Position numbers and translations under genes: made by a program. Shown piece by piece: positions 22,830 through 33,089 of a stretch of DNA of 64,000 bases. The DNA is taken from the NCBI GenBank assembly GCA_963989385.1, contig OZ022510.1:31625448-31689447 (forward strand). The letters run 5' to 3'. The DNA is from Ctena decussata. Taxonomy: Eukaryota; Mollusca; Bivalvia; Lucinida; Lucinidae. Each line of letters starts with the position of its first letter. Position 1 is the stretch's first letter. The notes beneath the pieces were generated by a model. It ran no database searches. It worked only from the letters and a program-made list of their open reading frames with translations, and was not told the DNA's origin.

Positions 22830-23069
22830 TGAGCCGCAACGCGACAAAACCAACAATGTGGTTGTGCGCCCAGCGCAGACTCAGATCAGCCTGGACATCC
22901 GCCCAATCTGATGAATCTCCGGTAGGTAGGCGCCTAAAAGGTAGCTAAGGGTCTAAGCTACATCTCTGCGGACAGCGAAGACTCTGATCAGACTGGGCGG
23001 ATGCCCAGGCTGATCTGAGTCTGCGATGGGCGCACAACCACTGTTTCGGTTTTGCCATGTCGCGGCCCA
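22830..23069 (-). mobile_element. PAL240 MITE, copy 8 (subfamily I)
   Basis: Full-length with a worn right terminus (CGCGGCCCA). Flanked by AA on both sides. The position after TTAGTGTATAATAC matches that of copy 5 in duplication copy I, yet this copy carries the subfamily I arm (GTGGTTGTGCGCCC). Confidence 0.85.
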
Positions 23070-23392
23070 AATGTAGATAAGCAGGGAGTGCCACTATCAT
23101 AGAGCATAGCCTACCAGTCCAACCAATGGTACCAACAGGAACAGACAACAACAAGAAAGTAATACACGCAACGACAAGCGAGGCAGCCTAATTCTCTCCC
23201 CCTGCGAGGTGACCACAAACTTATGCAAAAAGGACTATTAAATACAAGGAAATCATCAGTGATGGGCAAACGACGAAACAGGATGGATAAAAATTAGAAT
23301 CACAGCCTTAGAATGGCAAACAGTGTAGACCCCTGTTCAGACTGCTGCTTCAGGACCAGACTGAGCTTTCACTGCGCTGTTTGCACAGACCT

Positions 23393-23421
23393 CTTAGTTG
23401 GTTTTCTCGTGTCGCGGCTCA
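23393..23421. mobile_element. PAL240 3' end fragment
   Basis: Only TTGGTTTTCTCGTGTCGCGG plus CTCA remains, joined directly to the inside of another palindromic repeat. The corresponding place in duplication copy I (about 20650) lacks it. Confidence 0.7.
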
Positions 23422-23521
23422 TTTTGAGATGGAAAAAGTATTTCTTGAAAAAAATGACGACAATAATGGTATCAATCTTGAGCAATAAAAAGAAGACTAC
23501 AGACCTTCTAAATAAAATAAA

Positions 23522-24019
23522 AATACCAAAGGGAAAAGATGCCTTATTAAATATGTAAAAAGTAAAGTTTCCTATTAAGTCGTCGCATCCGCTAGAACTG
23601 ACCTGTTTCTATACTTTTCGCTGTACAGATGCCTCAATCTCCACAGATTACTGCGTGGATCAGTAATGTCTGATCAAATTGCATGAATGCGCATTCGCAG
23701 GCTGAGCCAAAACTTTATATTTTATACAGTAAAACAATTTTAACGCGATACTAAAACGTTAAGAAGGAACGCAATTACATTACTGCCTTTGAAAAGTTTT
23801 TTCCTTTCTATTTTTATAACGTGGAAATCGTGATTTCAACAGTTGAAGGTTATGCTCGCAATGCGTTGTCACGTAAAGTCGTCATGATACAGCTAAATAT
23901 AAGCAGGCTAACACGTGCTTGAAATGTTCAGAATCTATTAAGGATGGGAATCTTCCTACTGCAATTCTGTCACACTCCATAATTGCCTTTCGATTGAATA
24001 ACTAAGTATCTGATGAACC
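23522..24019. other. No recognised gene
   Basis: Contains decayed GATCAG/GCGCATTCGCAGGCTGA fragments near 23660-23705 and otherwise nothing recognisable. Confidence 0.45.
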
Positions 24020-24235
24020 AAGGCAGAACAAAGGGCGAGGGTTGGTCGACCACATACCGGTTGTGACAGTTCTGTTTTGGTTCTTCTTGGTTGTTTTATG
24101 TGTTGTTAGTTGCTGTGTCTGTTATTGATATATTGCTTGTGACGTTCAGGCTAGCCCGTTGATCATCTACATGGGAAGTGGCTGTTCACATGGCTGCCGC
24201 TGGTGTTGTCTTTGGTGATGAGCCCATATTATAAG
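24020..24235 (+). repeat. Dispersed repeat, copy A (inverted partner at 36.9 kb)
   Basis: GGGCGAGGGTTGGTCGACCA, TTGATATATTGCTTGTGACG and GGCTGTTCACATGGCTGCCG match, on the opposite strand, the block 36870-37265. This copy lacks the 156-bp insert found in the partner and so serves as an empty site. Confidence 0.7.
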
Positions 24236-24404
24236 TTGCGAACATAAACACTTCGGTAAAGTACAGCTGTAACATTATATGATTATGTTCGCATCTGATG
24301 ACGATGCATAAGCACGTTTTCAAAATAATATGGGTTGTATTTTATATAGAATTTTATGGGTTGCCAGGCCTTAAGGAAAAGACCGGGAAACAAGATCTGT
24401 CTGA

Positions 24405-24656
24405 TCCGTAATTAAAGTTATTGACAAGCGCATTAAATTTGCATTCCTGTTGCACATTTTGCAATAATTTCTTCGCTTGAAGTGGAATTACATTTCAAAC
24501 ATTTGCAGAAATTGCAAACAATACACGTTTGCCATTTAAGAACTAATTGGTCATAATTGTTAAACAAGCTTTCGTAATTGCACCAGGCTTTTAATAAAAC
24601 ATCTCCTCAGCGTGAGCTGTCGAATGCATATGATTACATTTGCTGTAGAAATAATT
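24405..24656 (+). repeat. Duplicated segment, copy A (partner at 29.06 kb)
   Basis: TGCATTCCTGTTGCACATTT, AACTAATTGGTCATAATTGT and CTCAGCGTGAGCTGTCG align in order with 29055-29300. A PAL240 element follows immediately here but is missing at the partner. Confidence 0.7.
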
Positions 24657-24893
24657 TGAGCAGCGACACGAGAAAACCAACAAAGTGGTAATGCGCCTAG
24701 CGCAGACTCAGATCAGCCTGGGCATCCGCCCAGTCTGATCAGAGTCTTCGATGTCCACATGGAGATAGCTAAGACCCTTGACTACCTTTAAGTGCTTAGG
24801 GAAGCGTCTGATTAGACTGGATGGATGCCCAGGCTGATCTGTGTCTTCGCTTTGCACACAACCACATTGTTGGTTTTGTCGTGTCGCGGCTCA
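24657..24893 (+). mobile_element. PAL240 MITE, copy 9 (subfamily I)
   Basis: Complete. The left terminus is altered (TGAGCAGCGACACGA). Flanks TT/AT do not match exactly. The partner segment at 29300 reads GCTGTAATATAATATTCGG without an insertion, so this copy is younger than that duplication. Confidence 0.8.
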
Positions 24894-25340
24894 ATTTGTC
24901 TAGCTTTCCGATAAGGAAGTGAAGCAAATGAATCATTGAGTTATTGAAATAACGCCAAATTCTCAGGCAGATCCTTCTGAACAAACTATTTCAGTCCGTT
25001 CCAAGTCGTTTAATGACACATTTCGACGTTGCGCGACTTGAGACTTGGTTGTTTAGTACTACTTCAGCCGCTGTTAACTAATCTAGAACCTGCTTAGGAC
25101 ATGAAGTATATATTAATCAAATATACATGTACAATAATTTCAAGTGTCCAATCGGTCTATTCATCTGTGCGTTGATCTAGTTGAGTAAATTCATAATGAT
25201 CAAAGAAGCAAAAAAAAAAAAAAAAAAAAAAAAAAGGAACGACTCGGAAATAAAATACACAGGCAACAAAAAAGCAAACAGGCAAACAGGCACATTAATC
25301 AGCAATAAAAACATGCACACAATCAGCGTTAAGAATAATA
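24894..25340. other. No gene; poly-A run
   Basis: A run of about 27 A at 25209-25235, perhaps a retroposon tail or a microsatellite. Nothing else is recognised. Confidence 0.5.
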
Positions 25341-25578
25341 TGAGCCGCGACGCGAGAAAACCAACAATGTGGTTGTGCGCCCAGCGCAGACTCAGATCAG
25401 CCTGGGCATCCGCCCAGTCTGATCAGAGTCTTCGCTTTCCGCATGAAGGTAGCTTAGTCCCTCAGCTACCCTTTAAGCGATTAGCGAAGAGTCTGACCAG
25501 ACTGGGCGAATGCCTAGGCTGATATGAGTCTGCGCAGGGCGCACAACCACATTGTTGGTTTTGTCGTGTCGCGGCTCA
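25341..25578 (+). mobile_element. PAL240 MITE, copy 10 (subfamily I)
   Basis: One of the best-preserved copies, flanked by TA on both sides. The ORF covering 25181-25522 is largely its translation (WLCAQRRLRSAWASAQSDQS) fused to a poly-lysine tract, not a gene. Confidence 0.9.
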
Positions 25579-25727
25579 TATCTATTTTTTGCAAAGGATT
25601 AGGAGACAGGGGCGCCTTATCTACATTTCCCTACAGTGTTTCTTCCTGTTATTATTTGACAGTACATTCGTTTGTAAACGTAAAGAAATATGCCAAATGT
25701 GTCTGTAAAAAAGTATTATCCTTCTAG

Positions 25728-25788
25728 ATATTTCGAAAAAGTTGACTTATTGGTTTACAATATGGATATTGACACAAAATTAAAACAG
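25728..25788 (+). CDS. Candidate internal exon, unidentified
   Basis: An acceptor-like TATTATCCTTCTAG precedes 61 bases that read, after one spare base, YFEKVDLLVYNMDIDTKLKQ and end at ACAG|GTATGT, a strong donor context. The surrounding ORF continues on both sides. The residue mix is plausible for a protein, but no family is recognised and neighbouring exons are not evident. Confidence 0.25.
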
Positions 25789-26999
25789 GTATGTTACTTA
25801 AAACGTGTTCTTTCGTTCATAAGTCGTCAGAACGAAAGAAAGTTACAACCTACTGAGCACGTAGGTGAATTTAAAAAAAAAGAAGAAAAAAAAAGAGAAG
25901 AGATTACAAAGTTTTTTTATTATGATAGATCTTGTGACAAGTATGGTTTTAAATGAGATGATGACAAATGATGATAAATAACACCATTTTAAGGAGTCAG
26001 AGGAAGTCTTCATATTATTTTAAGATATTTGCTTCGCTCTCCTATTTTCCTGTAAATTTTTGCTCTTGCCCGATCAGTTTGTACTCTAACGCTACAAATA
26101 TATAGAGAATCATATACGAGTGGCCATTTCATATAAAATGACCATGGGTGTAAGATTCTGTTTTTCATATGACCCTTTAAAATGGGATTTTATCGCCTTC
26201 AAAATGAACATTATTTCAATAAGAAATACATGTAATAATTTCAATAAGAAAATGTTGACACGGTCGTTGTCAATGACGTTACATGTACGTGCCAAAATGT
26301 TATTACACGTATGGTCATACCATTTTTTATGACACATCTTTACCCACTGAATAACAGCGAGGTCATATGTTAGGTCTTTTTCCTTAATCCAGTGAAACAA
26401 CAACATGTATTCGGCTGTCAGAAGTCATCGTGAGTTGTGTTGCGTTTGGGCATATTACCCATAGTGATACAAAAGAAGAGATAAACTACGTGTATCAGCC
26501 GTTTGCACTATAGCACTATCCTCCATTCCTTTGAAGATCAAGATTTTGTCCAGAGAGTTTTCTTCGTGCTGAACTGCTCTTTGACTATGTTAGTTGCAAA
26601 TGGATACGAGAATATACATTTTCATCCATTCACTTGTGCAAAAGAAATACTCATTGCTAAGAAAGGGGCGAGTGTATTATAGCACGAACTCTTTACATTA
26701 AACGTTTTGTTCGCTTTCATTCTCACAGTTAAGTACTTCTTACTTTTGGTAACTATGCCACCAATACGAAATGCGTATTACCGGACCTAATTTCACCTTC
26801 AAATCCATAATGCATGATTTATTTCCTGCTAGTCTGATTTAGAATGGTTTGACGTTTAAACTGCCAGTCACAAACAATGCTTGTCACATGCAAAAGCGTG
26901 TACGCTATAATAATTTTTTTTCTACACAAAGTACATTTAAATATGGATACTTGTTGCGTGTGTTTCATTTTTCAATTTTTATCTAGGGAGAGTGTAGGT
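25789..26999. other. No recognised gene
   Basis: Overlapping opposite ORFs at 26110-26406 look like chance. I see no repeat match elsewhere in the window. Confidence 0.45.
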
Positions 27000-27480
27000 A
27001 TTCTATTTTACCGATAAAATAACGGCCTGAAATGCTGAATTTCAGAGTTTTCTAAAAGCCTAAAAGAAATATATTGTCCCAGATTCTATATAAATGCGTC
27101 CTAATGGTGATTTTATTACGTTCAAATATGATACAGAATATTCTTTTATGCTGAATTGTCAGCTGCAACTGTAAAATAAATGCATTTTGCGTTTCAGCAA
27201 TCAGCACTTATTCGAAGTGAATGCAAGTGAACCTCATTTCATTATGTTGGTTTTTGAAATCGACATTATATTATTTGACATGAAATGACAGCATCAATCT
27301 ATGCAATCTTGTGCAATGAAATGCGAGAATAAAGACATACTAATAAAATAAACAGTGCAAAGAGAGAATAGTTGCCCTACTGTATATGCCAGATCTGCAG
27401 TTTGACAGACTTCTATAGATAGTTATACACTGTACACTATCAACGCAATAAGACATGGCTGCTCGAATGGACAAGCGAAA
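27000..27480. repeat. Segmental duplication, copy III (partial)
   Basis: It matches copies I and II from the AATTTCAGAGTTTTCTAAAA region through GTGATTTTATTACGTTC, CTGTAAAATAAATGCATTTT, TTATGTTGGTTTTTGAAATC and GACAGCATCAATC. It contains no MITE, so it shows the pre-insertion state for PAL240 copies 6 and 7 and for the TA-type MITE. Confidence 0.7.
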
Positions 27481-27734
27481 CTAAATCTTCCTTGCCCCCA
27501 TAAGCAACTAGGTTCTTATTTTCATTGCAAGGCTTAAACGCTAAGTTGGCACTGAGTAATATACATCATTAAAATAAATTAATACGGATAATTGAGTTGT
27601 TTGCATTTTAAAGCCATGCTGCTTGTAGGTTATGACGTATATGCGTTGTGAAAATAGAATAGCATGTGCAGGCTATTCACAGATATAAAAGGTCAAGACA
27701 TTTCTATATAACGCATAACTCTGGGATGCTGTCG

Positions 27735-27880
27735 TACTTCCTGCTCTATTGTATTAGGTACGCTTAGGTACTTCCTACTCTAATGTATTATTATTCTAAT
27801 GTATTACTACTCTTATGAATCCTTCTCTAATGTATTAGGTACTTTAAGGTACTTCCTACTCTAACTCTAAAGTACTATTT
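27735..27880. repeat. Degenerate tandem repeat
   Basis: Variants of TACTTCCTACTCTAATGTAT and TTAGGTAC recur about four times with irregular spacing. Confidence 0.6.
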
Positions 27881-27934
27881 TGCATATAGTTCAAATTCGA
27901 TTTTTTTATTCTGTTTTATTCTGCAGTATAAAGA

Positions 27935-28200
27935 GAGTGGCCGAGCGCTTAGGGATGCTCGGTTATGGTTCAGAAGGTCGCGGGTTCGAATCTGAGTTAA
28001 TCCAGCCGGTGATGGTAAACCTCTCTCTGCCAAACCAGCAGTAAATTTATACTTTTCGAAGCAGGGAAGGATACGCCAGCAAAATTAGAGTGATGGGATC
28101 CGCCTGTCATATGCAGTTCTCAAAAAACAGTGGTACACCAGCCCCCACTGACCCTTCGACCACTAGACTACAGGGAACCTCTACCTTGATCTACAGTATA
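27935..28200 (+). mobile_element. tRNA-headed SINE, family 3, full copy
   Basis: The head reads GAGTGGCCGAGCGCTTAGG (A-box-like, as in Leu/Ser tRNAs), then GGTCGCGGGTTCGAATCTGA (B box). The body contains CCAGCAGTAAATTTATACTT and GATGGGATCCGCCTGTCATA-type sequence. A second copy lacking the head is at 32085-32300. The Pol III promoter boxes are visible, but the tRNA cloverleaf beyond them is not intact, so this is not a tRNA gene. Confidence 0.7.
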
Positions 28201-28389
28201 GAATCAAAATAAATGTGTGTACCATGATTTTAGACTGAAATCGCAATGGCAGTTTTTTTTTCTTAAAAAAAAAAAGTGCTTCATATCAAATTATTGTAGT
28301 TCCTACTGTAGCTTGTATGACCTGGGCGTAGCATTTTAAAGTGTCAAAACATAAATACTAAGGGAGGATAAAATTATTTTTTTGTTTTT

Positions 28390-28570
28390 GCATCAGACAC
28401 CGAGCAGGCCGGCTAGCACGTACATGTAATTATACTAGCTATGTCATGTGTCCTATAAAAGGGACATAGTCAACCAGATCAGAGCCAGGCCAGACGCGGC
28501 GTTTGATCAGAGTCTGCGAGGGACGATCGGAAAATAACCGTACGTTTGGCTCTTGCTAAAAACGTTAAAC
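28390..28570. repeat. Fragment related to segmental duplication copy II (22.36 kb)
   Basis: CGAGCAGGCCGGCTAGCACG, then GACATAGTCAACCAGATCAG, then GTTTGATCAGAGTCTGC parallels the 22360-22500 order (CTGCTCGGCACAG, TAGGACATAGGCAAACAGGG, GATCAGGGTCTACAC). It may be the continuation of copy III, separated by the SINE and other insertions. Confidence 0.45.
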
Positions 28571-29054
28571 ATTTCATTAAAACATCTTTTGTTCGTTTGC
28601 AAAGAACTTTCCACCCATGTCTTTATACTTTTGCAATCTTTGTTGTAGCTTTTGTATTCAATCTGCAAACCTTGAAATAGACTTACTGCCTAGGCACTGT
28701 CAGATGAAATAAAATTTCTCATATTTCTTATATGAGCTTATTTTTGTTTCTAGCAAATATTTTTTTTTTCAATTTTCAATTCTGGCAACAAATAAAATCG
28801 CAGGGGCAGGGGGTGTGGAGCAGGGGGGCAACGTCTGGGCTCTCTCTATGTAAAATGGAACAGTAATTTCCACTTGAAGGAGGTGATAAGTTTTGCTGTA
28901 GATGAGGCAGTATGATATCCATTGTCACTCGACACAACTGGGTTTTAATAATGTGTGCATTGAATCCTAGCCCGTTTATAAATACCATGTGCATTTATCA
29001 TTTAATAAAATTGCTGCATCACACTAGGCATCAACTTACTGGAACCGAAATAAG
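28571..29054. other. No recognised feature
   Basis: The ORF at 28776-28994 (minus strand) shows no domain. Confidence 0.5.
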
Positions 29055-29300
29055 ATCTCGTGTCACTTAAAATAATTGCTGAAAATTGCTGAAAAGCGCA
29101 GCTGCATTTCTGTTGCACACTTTGCAGCGAAGAGGTTTGACATTTTCAAAAAATTTCTAAGATTGTAAACGGTGCATGATTTTCATTACGAACTAAAATT
29201 GGTCATATTTCTGAATCAATCATTCGTAATTCCTTAAAATATTTTCTCAGCATGAGCTGTCGCATGTTTTATGAGTACAAAAGCTGTAATATAATATTCG
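29055..29300 (+). repeat. Duplicated segment, copy B (partner at 24.4 kb)
   Basis: Aligns with 24405-24656 over TTTCTGTTGCACACTTTGCA, GAACTAAAATTGGTCATATT and CTCAGCATGAGCTGTCGCAT. It gives the empty site for PAL240 copy 9. Confidence 0.7.
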
Positions 29301-29608
29301 GTATGTTTTCAAATCTGACAAATATCTGTAACAAGGAAGTACCAGAACTGAGACAATTATTTAAAGACAGGGATGGGACTATATAAGGAGGATTAACTTC
29401 CACAGTGTCATTCTGTCTCTTGATCTCTTAGTGTCAACACCTCCAGTCAGCCAATAAAATCACAATAACTGTTAATTCTGGTTCACTGGTTGGTTGACTA
29501 AATTTTCACACCTTTACCTATACAGGTAACATTGTTATGTGCTGGGAACCAGATCCCCCGACAGAGAAGTCCTGTCTTTAAGGTAACAAGCAAATTCATC
29601 GAATTTAT

Positions 29609-30282
29609 GTCCCCCGCCTTGGAAACTAGGTCTCGACTGTATATACACTTAGTGTTTGGGCTGGAAAAGCGGCTAATTTAAAAATGTGAAAAAAGTAATA
29701 AAAAAAAATATTGTGAGGATTATATCCAAACCACATGCATATCTTCAGACCATGATCAAAATACCTGTGAAGTTTCAAAGGGATCGGCATAAAACTGTAG
29801 GAGGAGCTGCACACACAAGGTACCCACTATCTATTCACTTTGATAGTAAAAATGTATGAAAAATGGCTAAGTTCAACTTGTAAAAAAAGTAATGAAAAAT
29901 AATGTGAGGATTATATCCAAACCACATGCATATTATCAGACCATGACCAAAACACCTGTGAAGTTTCAAAGGAATTGGCATAAAGCTGTAGCAAGAGTTG
30001 CGCACACAAGATACCCACTATCTAGTCACTATGATAGTAAAAACGCCTAAAAAATGACTAAGTTCAACTTGTGGAAAAAGTAACAGAAAAAAATGTGAGG
30101 AATATAGCTAAACCACATGCATATTTTTAGACCATGACAAAAACAGCTGTAAAGTTTCGAAAGAATCGGCATAAAACTGTAGGAGGAGTTGCGCACACAA
30201 GGTACCTTCTACTTTAGTGGGACGGAAGGACGGAAAGCCGAAAACTATGTCCCTCCGCTTTTTCTTCGAAAAGGCGGGGGAC
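29609..30282. mobile_element. Element with three ~195-bp tandem units and GTCCCCCGCCTT ends
   Basis: GTCCCCCGCCTT at the left and AAGGCGGGGGAC at the right are exact inverses. Inside, three units begin near 29680, 29876 and 30069. Each contains TGTGAGGATTATATCCAAAC, CACATGCATAT, CTGTGAAGTTTCAAAGG, ATAAAACTGTAGGAGGAG and GCACACAAGGTACC-type motifs, followed by a GGGACGGAAGGACGG tail. The related element at 45040-45975 has the same tandem design. Tandem-core elements of this layout are known in bivalves (the pearl family); assignment to them is my inference. Confidence 0.65.
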
Positions 30283-30488
30283 AAAAACGCCGAATATTGG
30301 TCAAATATTTCCAAATAAAGAAAAAAAATGATGTTTGATCAGGAACTACACTTTGTTTTCAATTCTGGCCCCATTTTGACTTATTTCCTGCTTCATACGA
30401 TAAGTGGATAATGTGTGAAATTTTTAGGGATATAAAATATACGGCATTAACTTATTTATGCCCCAAGGGACTCTCTACTCTGTTTTAA

Positions 30489-30760
30489 GCCCCAGTCACA
30501 CACACACATTACGGATAGGGCGGATAGTTGCGGATAAAATCCTTAGTTTATACGCAGAATTTGTGGGCGTGGCCTAATTTTATTTAATGAATTTACGGAT
30601 ATAGTTACCACTAGATGCGTATGGATACGGATAGGTACGAACAACTAACCTTCCGTTACCTTCTGTAACCTTTAGATGCGGATAAATACCTTCAGATGCG
30701 GACTGTTGCGCATGTCTAGCGGATAGAAGAATAGAAAAGATTAACTGCGACGTCCACATA
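30489..30760. repeat. Extra CCCCAGTCACACAC terminus
   Basis: GCCCCAGTCACACACACACA followed by TACGGATAGGGCGGATA-type subrepeats duplicates the left end of the transposon at 30779, in the same orientation and only about 290 bp upstream. It is a truncated relative or the remnant of an adjacent insertion. Confidence 0.6.
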
Positions 30761-31484
30761 TGTGTCTACTCCTTGTATGCTCCAGTCACACACACACATA
30801 CGGATTGTGCGGATACTACGGATGGCCCGTCCGTATCTATCCGTTTTATCCGCAATGGATCCGTATCAGATCCGCACAGTCCATAACTGTCCGTATCATA
30901 TCCGCAGTGTCCGCAGGATCCGCGTCGAAATTTTGAAAAGTTTCAAAATTCGGGCGCGGATGAGTAAACCGTAATGGTGCGTTACTAAACGCATATATCC
31001 GCATCTATCCGTATCTATCCGTGTCGCATACGTATCTTTTCCGTATCTTATCCGTTATTGAACCTATCATTCCGCAGTCCCACTCCAAGTTGAGGACCGA
31101 TACGGTTTCAAGCGGATCGTTACCTTTAGTTACGGATGTTACGGGTCTCGTTTGGCGTACTGTAACGGACCGTTTTCTACAGTAACATTTCAATACAAAA
31201 AGGTTGCGTTCCAATACTGACAGATACCTACATGTACAGGATGGTTTGGAGAGAGAGAGGCAGCTGTACGGCAACAACACCAGTAGGGGGGCAAAGTGAC
31301 CGAGACTTTATCTCAAGGACTACTACAAAAGAGAGGCCGGGTCGGTGCAATGGCAGTGACGTATGGTGCAGTTATGGGAAGATGTTATGTTTCTTATTTG
31401 TAACAGTGGGGTCATCTTTTCATGAACTTGCCAATGGCTAAAGTAGGGCCATCATTTCATAAACTTATTAGACTTTTATCAATT

Positions 31485-31562
31485 CGAATTAGTTGTCCAA
31501 TATAGGACAAAGTAATTCTTTTATTAATTCCAATTACATAGTTGTCCAATATAGGACAAAGT
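31485..31562. repeat. Two copies of a short palindromic motif
   Basis: AGTTGTCCAATATAGGACAA occurs at about 31490 and again about 60 bp later. TTGTCC..GGACAA is self-complementary. Confidence 0.6.
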
Positions 31563-31589
31563 TTAATGGTGAAATGAAGCAATAAATAT

Positions 31590-32080
31590 CTACTGGTCAG
31601 GCTTGAGTAGCCGAAACTTCGATGGTGGCCCATCTTCCTTCTTTCGAATGTGTTTTGGGCTCTTGAATGAACTCTTTTAGATTTCTATTTTACTTCAGTG
31701 TCATTGGTGTCGTGCCGTGCGGCGACCGTAAAACGTCTCCCCGTACGTCATCTATAGTGCAGATTATATATAATTTTTCCTTTGAGGTCAAGAAAATATT
31801 CTGAGAAATCAGAAATTTTTTATTGGTTTAGATTTATAGTCTAGATTATTATTTTTTTTTTTTTCCTTTTAGATCTTTTATGATCGTTCTTTTATGGTAC
31901 AAATCAGTCTTTGAATTTACTACCTTATGAAAATAAAGAAATTACATTATGCTTTATCTGGTTTTCATAACCAAATCATATCGGGGTCACTGATACGGTT
32001 TGAGTAGCCGAATTCTCGAAGTATGGTCCATGTACCTTCCTTCGAATGTGTGCAGTGTTCTTGAAGGATTAGAACAGTAT
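31590..32080. repeat. Dispersed repeat with 394-bp-spaced direct ends, copy B
   Basis: Matches 11940-12420. GAGTAGCCGAAACTTCGATG at about 31605 recurs as GAGTAGCCGAATTCTCGAAG at about 32003. Between them are AAAACGTCTCCCCGTACGTC, AATATTCTGAGAAATCAGAA and CCTTATGAAAATAAAGAAAT. A reversed piece follows at 32345-32455. It lies inside the 2-kb transposon, so it is either cargo or part of that family. Confidence 0.65.
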
Positions 32081-32084
32081 CTAC

Positions 32085-32300
32085 TTTATCAACTGCCGAC
32101 TGAATATCTATGTCAACCAAGCAGTAAATGGGTACTTTTTTCAAATCAGGAAAGGACAAGGCAGCGAAAGGAGAGAGATGGGCTTCGCCTTTCATATGCA
32201 ATGCCAAAGATACATTGATGACCCTAACCACCTCCCCCCACCCCCCCCCCCCCCAAGCCACCGCTCCTACGGTCATTAGGCTATAGGAAACCTTTACATT
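32085..32300 (+). mobile_element. SINE family 3, head-truncated copy
   Basis: AACCAAGCAGTAAATGGGTA, TCAGGAAAGGACAAGGCAGC and GGCTTCGCCTTTCATATGCA parallel the body of 27935-28200. A C-rich run (32231-32254) interrupts it. No tRNA head is present. Confidence 0.55.
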
Positions 32301-33089
32301 TACCCAATTTATAGTTTGGATCCAGGTATACAAATTTAAATATAAATCTAATCCTTCATGAGCACAGAACACTAAACACATTCGAGAGCAGGAGCATGGG
32401 CGATACTTCGAGGTTACGATTACTAGAGCCTCATCAATGACCCTGACATGACCCATAACTTCCGTAACTAAAGGCAAAGATCCGTATGAAACCGTATCAG
32501 TCTTCAACTTGGGACTGCGGAATGATGGGTTCAGTTACGGATAAGATACGGAATAGATACGGATGAGACACGGATTAGATACGGATAGATGCGGATAAAT
32601 TCGTTAAGTTACGGACTTTTACGGTTTACTCATCCGCGCCCGAATTTTGAACCTTTTCAAAATTTCGACGCGGATCCTGCGGACCCCGCGGATATGATAC
32701 GGACAGTAACGGACTCTGCGGATGCGATACGGATCAATTACGGATTAAATGGATAGATACGAATAGATACGGACGGCCATCCGTAGCATCCGCATAATCC
32801 GTATATGTGTGTGTGACTGGGGCATTACCGGATTAATGCATTAGTTATTTTAAGGGATGTCTGGTTTTATTTGAAAGAAAAATGCCCATTTTTACTTTTG
32901 CATTCAGTGAAGACCCTGAACAAACGCCGTGGTTAGCGTCGCCTCTAGATTAGATCTGCACTATTTGCCTATGTCCGTTGTATGTTACAATAGACAAAAT
33001 AGGTTAAATGCGTCGTTTTCACCTCGACACAACTAAAGTATGCATGCTTGAATTTGATTGACTGCTTTTGAAATACGAGTGACAAAATA

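Larger units (their letters stand above)
21140..23520. repeat. Segmental duplication, copy II
   Basis: The second copy of the block at 18685-20790 starts near CAGTTTTATATGTTACTGAT and runs to ACTACAGACCTTCTAAATAA-type sequence. Compared with copy I it has gained two PAL240 elements (21350-21591 and 21640-21877) and a PAL240 3' fragment (23393-23421), and it lacks the TA-type MITE. Non-coding throughout. Confidence 0.75.
30779..32823. mobile_element. 2-kb non-autonomous transposon with ~370-bp inverted repeats
   Basis: The left terminus CTCCAGTCACACACACACAT and right terminus ATGTGTGTGTGACTGGGGC are inverted. The match continues inward to about 31140 and 32460 through CGTCCGTATCTATCCGTT-type GGATACGGA subrepeats, GAAATTTTGAAAAGTTTCAA-type hairpins and CAACTTGGGACTGCGGAATG. 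No clear target duplication was found. The interior (31150-32455) holds the 394-bp-spaced repeat and a SINE fragment but no transposase. The 180-codon minus ORF (31965-32507) crosses element parts and is not a gene. Superfamily unknown. Confidence 0.75.

Noticed and set aside
31965..32507. 180-codon minus ORF, the longest in the window
   Set aside because: It runs through a SINE fragment, an inverted repeat piece and the transposon arm, and shows no domain.
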